From assembly GCF_038452265.1 (NCBI RefSeq), contig NZ_CP151843.1:186001-250000 (forward strand): a DNA stretch of 64,000 nt, written 5' to 3'. The DNA is from Vibrio diazotrophicus (GTDB lineage Bacteria; Pseudomonadota; Gammaproteobacteria; Enterobacterales; Vibrionaceae). A model generated the notes under the pieces. The model saw nothing but the letters and a program-made list of their open reading frames with translations. It made no database searches and was not told the DNA's origin. The position numbers and the translations under genes are program-made. Positions 56,607 to 64,000 of the stretch are shown here, one piece after another. The number at the start of each line of letters is the position of its first letter. Within the stretch, counting starts at the first letter, position 1.

Positions 56607-59438
56607 CTATAAAATGGGCCTAGAGACCTCATCAACCAGATATAGAATCGACTGATAGGTGATTCCGCTGTGATGTGATAAACCAATTTCACAGGTTCGG
56701 CTATTGCTGAATCCTCTTGTGCAATCTTCAGGAACTTGCTCTTTGAGTGGATGAACCGCGGCTGCATTGAGTTCTGGGGTGGTAAAACCTTTGTCACCCG
56801 CCCAACCACAGCATTCAATATGCTCCGGTATTACAACATTGCTTACACAGGCTTTGGCGAGGTTCGCCATCTCATTAGTAAGCCCCATTCGTCGCGAACT
56901 ACAGGTTACATGCAGCATCACGGTTTCTTGCTTAGGCGTGATACTGAGATGTTCCAGCAAGTATTGGCTTACAAACCCAGAGGGCTCGTAAATTTTTAGC
57001 GGCTTTGTGAACCGCTCAATACTGCGTTTAGCACATGGACTGGTATCCATTAACACTGGGTAACGACCAAACTGACTGGCTTTCCATAGTACTTCTTCCA
57101 GTTGATGAGCTTTATCATTGGCAATATCGCTCATACCTTTACTGTCGTAAGGCATCCCGCAGCACTGTTGATTAATATCGTCAGGGAGAATTACCTCGTA
57201 CCCGGCTTTATTGAGAATGGAAAGAGTGACTTCTGTTAATGGACGCTGATCTTTAGCATCGGTTTGTTGCCCCATGCTACGGCTGGCACATGATGGAAGA
57301 TAAACCACTTTCTTGTCACGTTGCGGAAGGTCACTGGCCGCTTTCTCAAGCGGATATCGGTTTGCTTGCGGCATTTCTGCAAGCCAAACAGGCGTTTTCC
57401 CATGAGTCAGTTTTCGGGTACCTTCGACAATACGCTTGACCGATGTTTCACCAAGGATTCCAGAAGCGAGCTTATTCATTTTTAAAGCAGAGCGTGTTAT
57501 CGCTGTTGTGGCGGAAAAATGATCTGCTGTCCAACGTGCTATTGGTGTGAACTTTTCGTATTTTGCACTGCGCAGTTTCTTCACAAGATCGCCAGTATTG
57601 ATTCCAACGGGACATCGGTCGGCGCACAGTCCGGTCGCCGCACAAGTATCTAGACCTTGGTATTCGAACACTTTATTTAATTCTTCAGCTGATGCCTGTT
57701 CTCCGTTTTTGCGTCGACGTTGAAGCTCACGATAGAGAACGATACGTTGACGTGGTGACAACGTCAGCGTTCGAGATGGGCAAACAGGTTCGCAGAATCC
57801 ACATTCAATACAGCGATCTACAAGTTCATCTGCCGCTGGCATCAGTTTCAGGTTATCTAAGTGCGCTTTAGGGTTGCTGTTGATGATTACCCCAGGATTC
57901 AACAAGCCGTTTGGATCAAATAAGGCTTTGATTTTCTGCATCAATGCATAGCCTTCTTTACCCCACTCGAGTTCAACATACGGAGCCATGTTTCGCCCCG
58001 TACCGTGTTCCGCTTTTAATGAACCTTGATATTTCACCGCAACCAAATCTGCTACGTCATCCATAAAGGCTCCGTATCGCTCGATTTCCTGTTGTTGTTC
58101 AAATCCCTGAGTAAAGACAAAATGCAGGTTGCCTTCCAGCGCATGGCCGAAAATGATCGCTTCTTGATAGTGGTATTTATCAAATAGCTTTTGTAGGTCA
58201 CGAATACCGTTGGCAAGATTTTCAATCGGGAAGGCGACGTCTTCGATAATAACGGTAGTTCCCACTTCTCTTACCGCTCCGACCGCAGGGAACATGCCTT
58301 TGCGAATGCCCCAAAGGGTTGAAACAGTATTAGCGTCTGAAGTGAAAGGAACCGATTCGATGATATTGAAGTTTTTCAGTGACTCCATCACTTCACCGCA
58401 TTGGTGCTGTAATGCTTTATGGTGACTTGCGTGAGATTCAATAAGCAAAGCCGCTGCTTCTAAATCGAGAGATTTGATGAAATCAGGCATACCTGCTTTG
58501 TCAGCGACAGAACGTATGGCTCTGCCATCCATCATTTCAACCGCAGCAACGGGTGATTGTTTTAAGGTGGTTACGGCTTGGCTTGCTTGCTCGATATTTT
58601 CAAATACCAGCAATGCTGAGGCTTTATAGCTGTGTTCGACCACTGTGTTATAGGTAATTTCGGCGATAAAGCCGAGTGTCCCTTCAGATCCAATAAACAG
58701 GTGTTTCAGGATATCAATCGAGTCTTCGTAATCGACCAGCGCGTTGAGGGCGTAGCCGGTTGTGTTTTTTAAGCGATATTTGTGCTTGATTCGAGCGCTC
58801 AGTTCTTCGTTCGCCAGCGTCTCCTTTCTTAACGTTTCTAGTCCAGAAACAAGATCGCTTCTTTGTTGTTTAAAGGCTTCTACACTGTTTGAATCACTGG
58901 TGTCCAACACAAGACCATCAGCAAACACCACCTTCATATTATCGACAGTTTGATAAGAATTTTGCGCGGTGCCGCAGCACATGCCGCTAGCATTATTCGC
59001 AGCAATACCGCCAATTTTGCAGGTGTTTATAGACGCTGGATCTGGGCCTATTTTGCGTTGGAAAGGCGCGAGATATTTGTTGGCATCGGCGCCAATCACT
59101 CCCGGTTGCAAACGGATTTTATCGCCTTGCTCTAAGATCTGATGTTTACGCCAGTCATCGGTTAAGGTAATCAGTACTGAGTCTGACACGGCTTGGCCGG
59201 ACAAGCTCGTACCTGCGGCTCGGAAGGTGAAAGGTAAAGCCAACTTCTCACAGCTCTTAATGGTGAACACCACCTCTTCAAGGCTATTAAGACGCAGCAC
59301 TACCTGTGGAATAAGCCGATAAAAGCTGGCGTCTGTACCGTAAGCGAGTCTTTGGGATTCCTGAGTGATAATGCGTTCTTCGTCAATTTCAGTTTTCAGA
59401 ACATCTATAAGTTGTTGATAGCGAGTCTTGATTTCCAT
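56607..59438 (-). CDS. FAD/Fe-S D-lactate dehydrogenase, Dld-II/YdiJ type
   Basis: 943 residues. N-terminal FAD-binding PCMH domain (about 45-270), C-terminal FAD domain, two 4Fe-4S binding stretches (CIECGFCEPVCPS at about 529-541 and CAATGLCADRCPVG at about 586-599), then two CCG-type domains (CASRSMG, QQCCGMP; CSSRRMG, ECCGWAG). Oxidises D-lactate or a 2-hydroxyacid and passes electrons to the quinone pool. Last gene after lutC (61-base gap). Confidence 0.88.
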   Translation of the reverse strand: MEIKTRYQQLIDVLKTEIDEERIITQESQRLAYGTDASFYRLIPQVVLRLNSLEEVVFTIKSCEKLALPFTFRAAGTSLSGQAVSDSVLITLTDDWRKHQILEQGDKIRLQPGVIGADANKYLAPFQRKIGPDPASINTCKIGGIAANNASGMCCGTAQNSYQTVDNMKVVFADGLVLDTSDSNSVEAFKQQRSDLVSGLETLRKETLANEELSARIKHKYRLKNTTGYALNALVDYEDSIDILKHLFIGSEGTLGFIAEITYNTVVEHSYKASALLVFENIEQASQAVTTLKQSPVAAVEMMDGRAIRSVADKAGMPDFIKSLDLEAAALLIESHASHHKALQHQCGEVMESLKNFNIIESVPFTSDANTVSTLWGIRKGMFPAVGAVREVGTTVIIEDVAFPIENLANGIRDLQKLFDKYHYQEAIIFGHALEGNLHFVFTQGFEQQQEIERYGAFMDDVADLVAVKYQGSLKAEHGTGRNMAPYVELEWGKEGYALMQKIKALFDPNGLLNPGVIINSNPKAHLDNLKLMPAADELVDRCIECGFCEPVCPSRTLTLSPRQRIVLYRELQRRRKNGEQASAEELNKVFEYQGLDTCAATGLCADRCPVGINTGDLVKKLRSAKYEKFTPIARWTADHFSATTAITRSALKMNKLASGILGETSVKRIVEGTRKLTHGKTPVWLAEMPQANRYPLEKAASDLPQRDKKVVYLPSCASRSMGQQTDAKDQRPLTEVTLSILNKAGYEVILPDDINQQCCGMPYDSKGMSDIANDKAHQLEEVLWKASQFGRYPVLMDTSPCAKRSIERFTKPLKIYEPSGFVSQYLLEHLSITPKQETVMLHVTCSSRRMGLTNEMANLAKACVSNVVIPEHIECCGWAGDKGFTTPELNAAAVHPLKEQVPEDCTRGFSNSRTCEIGLSHHSGITYQSILYLVDEVSRPIL

Positions 59439-59499
59439 TTTAGTTATCTCGTTGCCATTTACGCGATGACTTACCGTTCATCTATTATTTATCTTTCGT

Positions 59500-60159
59500 C
59501 TATTTATCATTAACAATGAGGACGATAAGTTCGCTTGGTCCATGTGCGCCATAAGCTAAGGTTTGTTGGATGTCAGCCGTTTTGGAAGGCCCCGATATCA
59601 AAAGTGCGTTGGTCGGCATGTTTGCTGACCAGTTTTGTTCAGTCATCACTTCGAGAAAGTGATTGTGTAACGTAGATGCGCGCATCACAGCAATATGGCA
59701 GGGCGGTACCAGTGATAATGTTCTTGGTTCATACACACTTGGCCATAAGACCAGAGCGCCAGTGTCAGCAATGCCTGCTAATACATGTGTGACCCCCACA
59801 TCTACTTCATGGAACAGCGCACTTTTCCAATTTTCGATGTCATTCTGATATTCAATAATATCTAACGCTTTTAAGCCTTGTCTGAAGTCGTTAATCCATT
59901 CCCCTTCAGTGCCAATGGCGGCTCGGTGCCACCCTTTTTCTGAGCAGAGTGTTTCTAGAGTCGTACCAATTTCTGAACTCTCTAGTTGAATAACCTGAGC
60001 ATGGCTTGCGGTGAACGCTTGGCAAAATCGCGCCATTTTTTCCTGCTCAGTTTTACTCTTATCGAAACCCCAGGGTTCGAAAGCAAATTCTGTGCTTTGG
60101 ACTGGTATAGCGTTGGCGTTTCTGAGTCTTTTTAAGATGTTATCGCGTGCCGTACTCAT
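59500..60159 (-). CDS. lutC: Lactate utilisation protein LutC
   Basis: 219 residues, DUF162/LutC family. Contains VGVTHVLAGIADTGALVLWPSVYEPRTLSLVPPCHIAVM, the LutC core (about 113-155). Partner of LutA/LutB in L-lactate oxidation. ATG overlaps the lutB stop by 4 bases. Confidence 0.9.
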   Translation of the reverse strand: MSTARDNILKRLRNANAIPVQSTEFAFEPWGFDKSKTEQEKMARFCQAFTASHAQVIQLESSEIGTTLETLCSEKGWHRAAIGTEGEWINDFRQGLKALDIIEYQNDIENWKSALFHEVDVGVTHVLAGIADTGALVLWPSVYEPRTLSLVPPCHIAVMRASTLHNHFLEVMTEQNWSANMPTNALLISGPSKTADIQQTLAYGAHGPSELIVLIVNDK

Positions 60160-61619
60160 GATTTGTCCTCACTACTTTTGTTACCTGAGTGGTCGTCTGC
60201 CAAGGTTTGCTTTTCTTTGAGCAACTGATGCAAGGTTTTACTCGCAGGTTTTGGTGCGGTTCGACATTGTGTCCACGCGCCAAGCTTGTTTGGGATAAGC
60301 GCTTGCATCTTGGTGGTAAGCCTTGTTGCAGAGTGGTAAAAAGTAGGATGCGTTGCTGCAAAGGCAAAGCTTGTCATCGCCATACTTTCTAGATTGCTGT
60401 GCGCGGCTTTCTGTCCTTCCATGATAGTGCTACCTAATTTCGCATCATGCTTTGCTTCTCTGCGCAGGCGTTGTAACAGTTCAGGAATTGGAATTCGTAC
60501 TGGGCAAACTTCACCGCACGCGCCGCATAAGCTTGATGCGGTAACCAAATCTTTTGTCGCGTCTAAACCCAATAGATGAGGTGAAATGATTTTGCCAATC
60601 GGACCCGGATAAACGGTTCCATAAGCGTGCCCGCCAATTTTGGTGTAAACCGGACAGTGGTTCATACAAGCACCGCAGCGGATGCATTGTAGTGTTTTAC
60701 GCATTTCCTCGTCTTGATAAGCCTGACTGCGACCATTATCAAGTAAGACCAAATGCACTTCTCTCGGACCGTCTTTCTCGCCTTTTTTGCGCGGAGAAGT
60801 GATCATATTGAAATAGGTGGTGATAGCCTGACCTGTTGCTGAGCGAGTTAAAGCACTGTAAAGCGGTGGAACATCGGCAAGGTATTCAACCACCTTTTCT
60901 ATGCCTGTGATGGCAATATGAACCTTAGGAATCGTGGTCGACATCCGGCCATTTCCTTCGTTTTCAACCAAGCAAAGCGTGCCAGTTTCAGCAACGGCGA
61001 AATTAACCCCTGAGAGACCAATATCAGCATCGTGAAATTTCTGGCGAAGACGGGTGCGCCCCGTTTGAATCAGTTCATCAACATCGAGAGTTGGGGTAAA
61101 GCCATCAAGATTTTTCTCGAAGGTATCACTCACTTCCTGCTTATTTTTATGAATCGCCGGCATGATGATATGCGAAGGTTTATCTCCATCAAGCTGGACA
61201 ATGTATTCCCCCATATCACTTTCTAAACATTCAATACCGAGTTTTGCCATTTCATGGTTCATCTCGATCTCTTCGCTGACCATCGACTTACCTTTGATGA
61301 TCATTCTCGCCTGATGGCGCTGCGCAATTTCGGCAATAATGCCATTGGCTTGTTCTGGGTTTTCTGCCCAATGGACATAAATACCGTTTTCGGAACATTT
61401 CTGTTCAAGTTGTTCCAGTAATGTTGGCAACTTACTCAGGCAGCGTTGTCGGATAGATTCCGCCAAATCACGAATCGCTTTCTCTTCTTTTACATCTGAG
61501 AATGCCGTTTTACGTTTATCTCTCAGGTAGTCCATAGCACCACGAAAATTAGCGCGTAGTTGAGGATCTTCTAACGCGGTTTTTGCCTGAAGATGAAACT
61601 GTTGAGGAGTCTGACTCAT
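60156..61619 (-). CDS. lutB: Lactate utilisation iron-sulfur protein LutB
   Basis: 487 residues with N-terminal DUF162 domain and two 4Fe-4S clusters: CIRCGACMNHCPVY (about 318-331) and CGACGEVCPVRIP (about 370-382). Oxidises L-lactate with LutA and LutC. Overlaps both neighbours by 4 bases. Confidence 0.92.
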   Translation of the reverse strand: MSQTPQQFHLQAKTALEDPQLRANFRGAMDYLRDKRKTAFSDVKEEKAIRDLAESIRQRCLSKLPTLLEQLEQKCSENGIYVHWAENPEQANGIIAEIAQRHQARMIIKGKSMVSEEIEMNHEMAKLGIECLESDMGEYIVQLDGDKPSHIIMPAIHKNKQEVSDTFEKNLDGFTPTLDVDELIQTGRTRLRQKFHDADIGLSGVNFAVAETGTLCLVENEGNGRMSTTIPKVHIAITGIEKVVEYLADVPPLYSALTRSATGQAITTYFNMITSPRKKGEKDGPREVHLVLLDNGRSQAYQDEEMRKTLQCIRCGACMNHCPVYTKIGGHAYGTVYPGPIGKIISPHLLGLDATKDLVTASSLCGACGEVCPVRIPIPELLQRLRREAKHDAKLGSTIMEGQKAAHSNLESMAMTSFAFAATHPTFYHSATRLTTKMQALIPNKLGAWTQCRTAPKPASKTLHQLLKEKQTLADDHSGNKSSEDKS

Positions 61620-62374
61620 GATTGGGCTCCTTTAGTGCGCTCTAATAAGAAACTTGCTAAGTGGCGGCCTTGTAGTGCTTTGCCTTGGTATTGCAAAGCG
61701 CCATTGATATTGAGCAGACATCCCCAATCGGCACTGACTAACGTATCTGCATTGGTTTGAGTAATGTGATGGGTTTTATCTTCAACCATGGCTTGAGAAA
61801 TATTGGGGTGACGGACTGAAAAGGTGCCGCCGAATCCACAGCATTCACTCTCATAGTCCTGCATGCGAAGCTCTACACTTTCAAGCTGATTCAGCAATTC
61901 TGTGGCCGTAACATGGACATTCATTTCCCTTCGAGCAGCACAGGAAGTATGCATGACCACGGAAGTGGGTTCGCCAGTATCCGTCAGCTTGACACGGCAG
62001 ACATTGACTAAGAATTCAGTTAGTTCGAACACTCTGTCGCAGAATTCATTAACCTGATCTTGCTGCGAATCCTCTTTGAATAAGCGTCGGTAATGATGAT
62101 GCATCATGCCTCCACACGAACCCGATAACACAATCACTGGATAAGGTTCAGGAAACAGCGCGATTTGGCTTAATGCCACGTTCTTGGCTTGGTCGTCATA
62201 ACCCGAGGTGTAAGCGGGCTGTCCGCAGCAGGTTTGTTTTTCAACGAAGATAACTTCAAGCCCTTGCTGTTCAAGAAGGGTTATCGCATCTAGCCCTGCT
62301 TGAGGGTCAAACAGATCCACCAGACACGTGGCGTAGAAATACACTTTTTGTGGTTTTGCAGGGTAGATACGCAT
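61616..62374 (-). CDS. lutA: Lactate utilisation protein LutA
   Basis: 252 residues, CCG-domain family. Cys motifs CCGQPAYTSG (about 46), GSCGGMMHHHY, and CCGFGGTFSVRHP (about 184). First gene of the lut operon; AGGAG site. A Fur-like dyad sits about 80 bases upstream. Confidence 0.9.
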   Translation of the reverse strand: MRIYPAKPQKVYFYATCLVDLFDPQAGLDAITLLEQQGLEVIFVEKQTCCGQPAYTSGYDDQAKNVALSQIALFPEPYPVIVLSGSCGGMMHHHYRRLFKEDSQQDQVNEFCDRVFELTEFLVNVCRVKLTDTGEPTSVVMHTSCAARREMNVHVTATELLNQLESVELRMQDYESECCGFGGTFSVRHPNISQAMVEDKTHHITQTNADTLVSADWGCLLNINGALQYQGKALQGRHLASFLLERTKGAQS

Positions 62375-62452
62375 TGCTTCTCCTAACGGGAGTTATTGTA
62401 ATTATCGTGTTAATTAAATGTGAATCTAGCGCTTTCCTTTTTCTTAATATAG

Positions 62453-62477
62453 GGAAATAATGAAAATCATTATTTCC
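62453..62477. promoter_or_regulatory. Fur-box-like palindrome in the lutA/LysR gap
   Basis: Dyad GGAAATAATGA-AAA-TCATTATTTCC. It matches 16 of 19 positions of the E. coli Fur consensus (GATAATGATAATCATTATC) by eye count over 62456-62474. Lies between lutA and the divergent LysR gene. Fur is the natural reading, but a LysR site cannot be excluded. Confidence 0.55.
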
Positions 62478-62491
62478 AAAAGTGACATAAT

Positions 62492-63394
62492 TTGATGCGT
62501 GCAGACGATTTAATCTTGTTTTCCCAAGTGGTTGAATTTGGCAGTTTTAGTAAAGTGGCTGAACAAAATAACCTGACAAATTCAGTAGTTAGCAAAAGAA
62601 TTGCGCGTTTGGAAGAAGAGCTGAGTGTGCAGTTATTATATCGAACAACGCGTAAATTAACTTTGACTGAAGCGGGTAAGGCTTTGATGTCGAGTGCTAA
62701 AAATGTGAAGCAAGCCACTCAGGAAGCGATGGATGCCGTTGCAGGATTTGGCGAGAACATCAGTGGACACATTAAGATGTCCGTACCTTCTATTTCCGGC
62801 GATCTGATTCTGGCCGATGCTGTGGCGGAATTCTGCAATATGCATCCGGGATTAACAGTGGATATGTCACTCGACAATCGCTTTGTTGATTTGGTGGAAG
62901 GGGGCTATGACTTGGTTATCCGTACCGGTTATCTGGATGATTCCAGTCTGATTGCGCGTCATATATTGGATTCGCAATGGGTAGTGTGTGCTTCCCCTTC
63001 GTACATTGCTCGCAACGGTAAACCACTTAAACCAGAAGATTTGGTCAACCATAATTGCCTGCAATACGCGTATCAAACCACTGGGGCGAGTGACTGGGAG
63101 TTTAAGGGCAGCAAAGGCAACTATATCGTTAAAGTCTCTGGCACTTTTTCAACAGATAATGCGACCGCACTGCGCAAAGCTGCGCTTGGAGGGCACGGTA
63201 TTGCTTATGTGCCGAGATGCTTGGTTTATCATGATTTTAGAAACGGCGAATTGGTGGATATTTTCCCAGAGCAGGTGGGTAAGAAGCTTGGCATTTACGC
63301 GGTCTACCCGTTTACACGTCAGCCACCGAACAAAGTCCGTTTGCTGATAGAACATATCCGTACTCGTTACTTAGCTATCTCTCATTACTTCTAA
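62492..63394 (+). CDS. LysR-family regulator beside the lut operon
   Basis: 300 residues. N-terminal HTH (DLILFSQVVEFGSFSKVAEQNNLTNSVVSKRIARLEEEL, about 5-43), CrgA-like effector domain (DLVIRTGYLDDSSLIARHILDSQWVVCASPSYI, about 139-171). Divergent from lutA, so likely controls lactate genes. Weak ribosome site. Confidence 0.85.
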   Translation: MMRADDLILFSQVVEFGSFSKVAEQNNLTNSVVSKRIARLEEELSVQLLYRTTRKLTLTEAGKALMSSAKNVKQATQEAMDAVAGFGENISGHIKMSVPSISGDLILADAVAEFCNMHPGLTVDMSLDNRFVDLVEGGYDLVIRTGYLDDSSLIARHILDSQWVVCASPSYIARNGKPLKPEDLVNHNCLQYAYQTTGASDWEFKGSKGNYIVKVSGTFSTDNATALRKAALGGHGIAYVPRCLVYHDFRNGELVDIFPEQVGKKLGIYAVYPFTRQPPNKVRLLIEHIRTRYLAISHYF

Positions 63395-63404
63395 TCAACT
63401 CAGT

Positions 63405-63899
63405 TTAGTTAAGTGTCGGTGTTTCTAAACAAAGGCCGTAAGAGAGTTTTAGCTGAGTAAAGTACTGGTGAGCTTTTTCAATATCCTGATATTCCAACTG
63501 CCAGTTTGCGTCTCTTTGTGCGAGACAAAAAGCACTTAAATGCATCAATAAGTTGGTACTGTATTTATCGAGAACAGATGCGACTGCCGAAATCAGCTCG
63601 CTTCTTTCAATCGACATAAACTGAAGCATTCCATAAGCCTGATTGAGTGCGTCAAAAGCCCGTTTCTGCTGTCCCATATTATTTAGGATCTCAGCCTGAT
63701 GGATAGCTGCATCGTGTAATCCTGAAATCAGACAAACAAGCTGGCACGGCTTGGCAGCAGGATCTCGTGCTGTGTTCTCAAGATGATTGGGAAGGTTATG
63801 CAGGACATCTTCAAGCAAATAGTGGGCTTGAGGCCAATGACCAGCTTTTAAAAGTTCTTCTGCTTTTGTGTAGTGTGCCCAGCACTGTTTTAAGTTCAT
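63405..63899 (-). CDS. Helical protein of unknown function
   Basis: 164 residues, predicted mostly helical with TPR-like character (WAHYTKAEELLKAGHWPQAHYLLEDVL, about 7-33) and four Cys. Start ATG at 63899 (a GTG precedes it). A Fur-box-like sequence lies 55 bases upstream. No family recognised. Confidence 0.6.
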   Translation of the reverse strand: MNLKQCWAHYTKAEELLKAGHWPQAHYLLEDVLHNLPNHLENTARDPAAKPCQLVCLISGLHDAAIHQAEILNNMGQQKRAFDALNQAYGMLQFMSIERSELISAVASVLDKYSTNLLMHLSAFCLAQRDANWQLEYQDIEKAHQYFTQLKLSYGLCLETPTLN

Positions 63900-63953
63900 C
63901 ACTTGTTCTCGTTCGCTCGTTTGTACTTATTTAAATGCAATAAAATCTCAAAT

Positions 63954-63972
63954 GCAAATGATTATCAATGAT
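63954..63972. promoter_or_regulatory. Second Fur-box-like site at right edge
   Basis: GCAAATGATTATCAATGAT, about 12 of 19 matches to the Fur consensus, with the core ATGATTATCAAT. It lies upstream of the helical protein gene and of whatever is encoded beyond the window, so the controlled gene is uncertain. Confidence 0.4.
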
Positions 63973-64000
63973 AAAAATTAACGATTTTGCTTAATATTTG

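Noticed and set aside
1..64000. tRNA, rRNA, CRISPR, insertion sequence and prophage signals
   Set aside because: None found by reading: no repeat-spacer pattern, no transposase with terminal repeats, no cloverleaf-like gene noticed. A tRNA scan would be needed to exclude a missed tRNA.

Overview
The window looks like a Vibrio (Vibrionaceae) chromosome segment, possibly from the second chromosome. Proteins recognised from family memory include a Vibrio-style DUF3820 protein, an Aer-like energy-taxis receptor, a TrmY homologue, a GcvA-like LysR next to a DUF1127 gene, the aa3 oxidase operon and the Lut/Dld lactate cluster. I see no rRNA, tRNA, CRISPR array, intact insertion sequence or prophage. 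Nearly all of it is ordinary operonic DNA with short gaps. The least organised stretch is about 15.4-19.3 kb (small or unknown genes, gene-poor DNA, inverted repeats).

Layout. (1) 1-5.1 kb, minus strand: arginine succinyltransferase pathway genes (two-subunit aruF/aruG type enzyme, astB, start of astE) behind an ArgR-like AraC-family regulator. (2) 5.6-11.1 kb: D-glutamate catabolism module dgcN-dgcA with an amino-acid ABC transporter (binding protein and two permeases, no ATPase) and a divergent LysR regulator. The order binding protein-permease-permease-(dgcNA)-regulator-aruFG recalls the Pseudomonas aotJQMOP-argR-aru region. (3) 11.1-15.1 kb: two divergent membrane diguanylate cyclases. 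(4) 15.1-20.6 kb: small proteins, a tandem universal stress protein, a gene-poor region, DUF1840, DUF1127 and a LysR. (5) 20.9-26 kb: TetR-RND adaptor-RND pump. (6) 26-33.3 kb: DUF3820 gene and a complete MoxR-Bat operon. (7) 33.6-39.7 kb: two chemoreceptors, a small acidic protein, a GNAT enzyme and a phosphohexomutase. (8) 40.1-47.9 kb: aa3-type cytochrome c oxidase operon with its assembly and heme A synthesis genes, plus a small membrane-protein gene on the opposite strand. (9) 47.9-56.5 kb: metallo-beta-lactamase-fold hydrolase with a divergent TetR and a palindromic operator, aroG, a MATE exporter, an Aer-like receptor, GFA and TrmY genes, cold-shock gene, thioesterase. (10) 56.6-64 kb: lactate oxidation cluster lutA-lutB-lutC-dld with a divergent LysR and a near-consensus Fur box; the right edge carries a second Fur-like box.

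Taken together the window is rich in amino-acid (arginine, D-glutamate) and lactate oxidation feeding an aa3 terminal oxidase, with energy and redox taxis receptors and c-di-GMP enzymes alongside. I did not find a clearly new multi-gene system. The best leads are the merged D-glutamate/arginine region, the Sco-like protein with CxxxC but no obvious His in the oxidase operon, the antisense DUF2909 gene inside that operon, the Fur box at the lactate genes, the bacterial TrmY gene and a nested inverted repeat at 15.6 kb.
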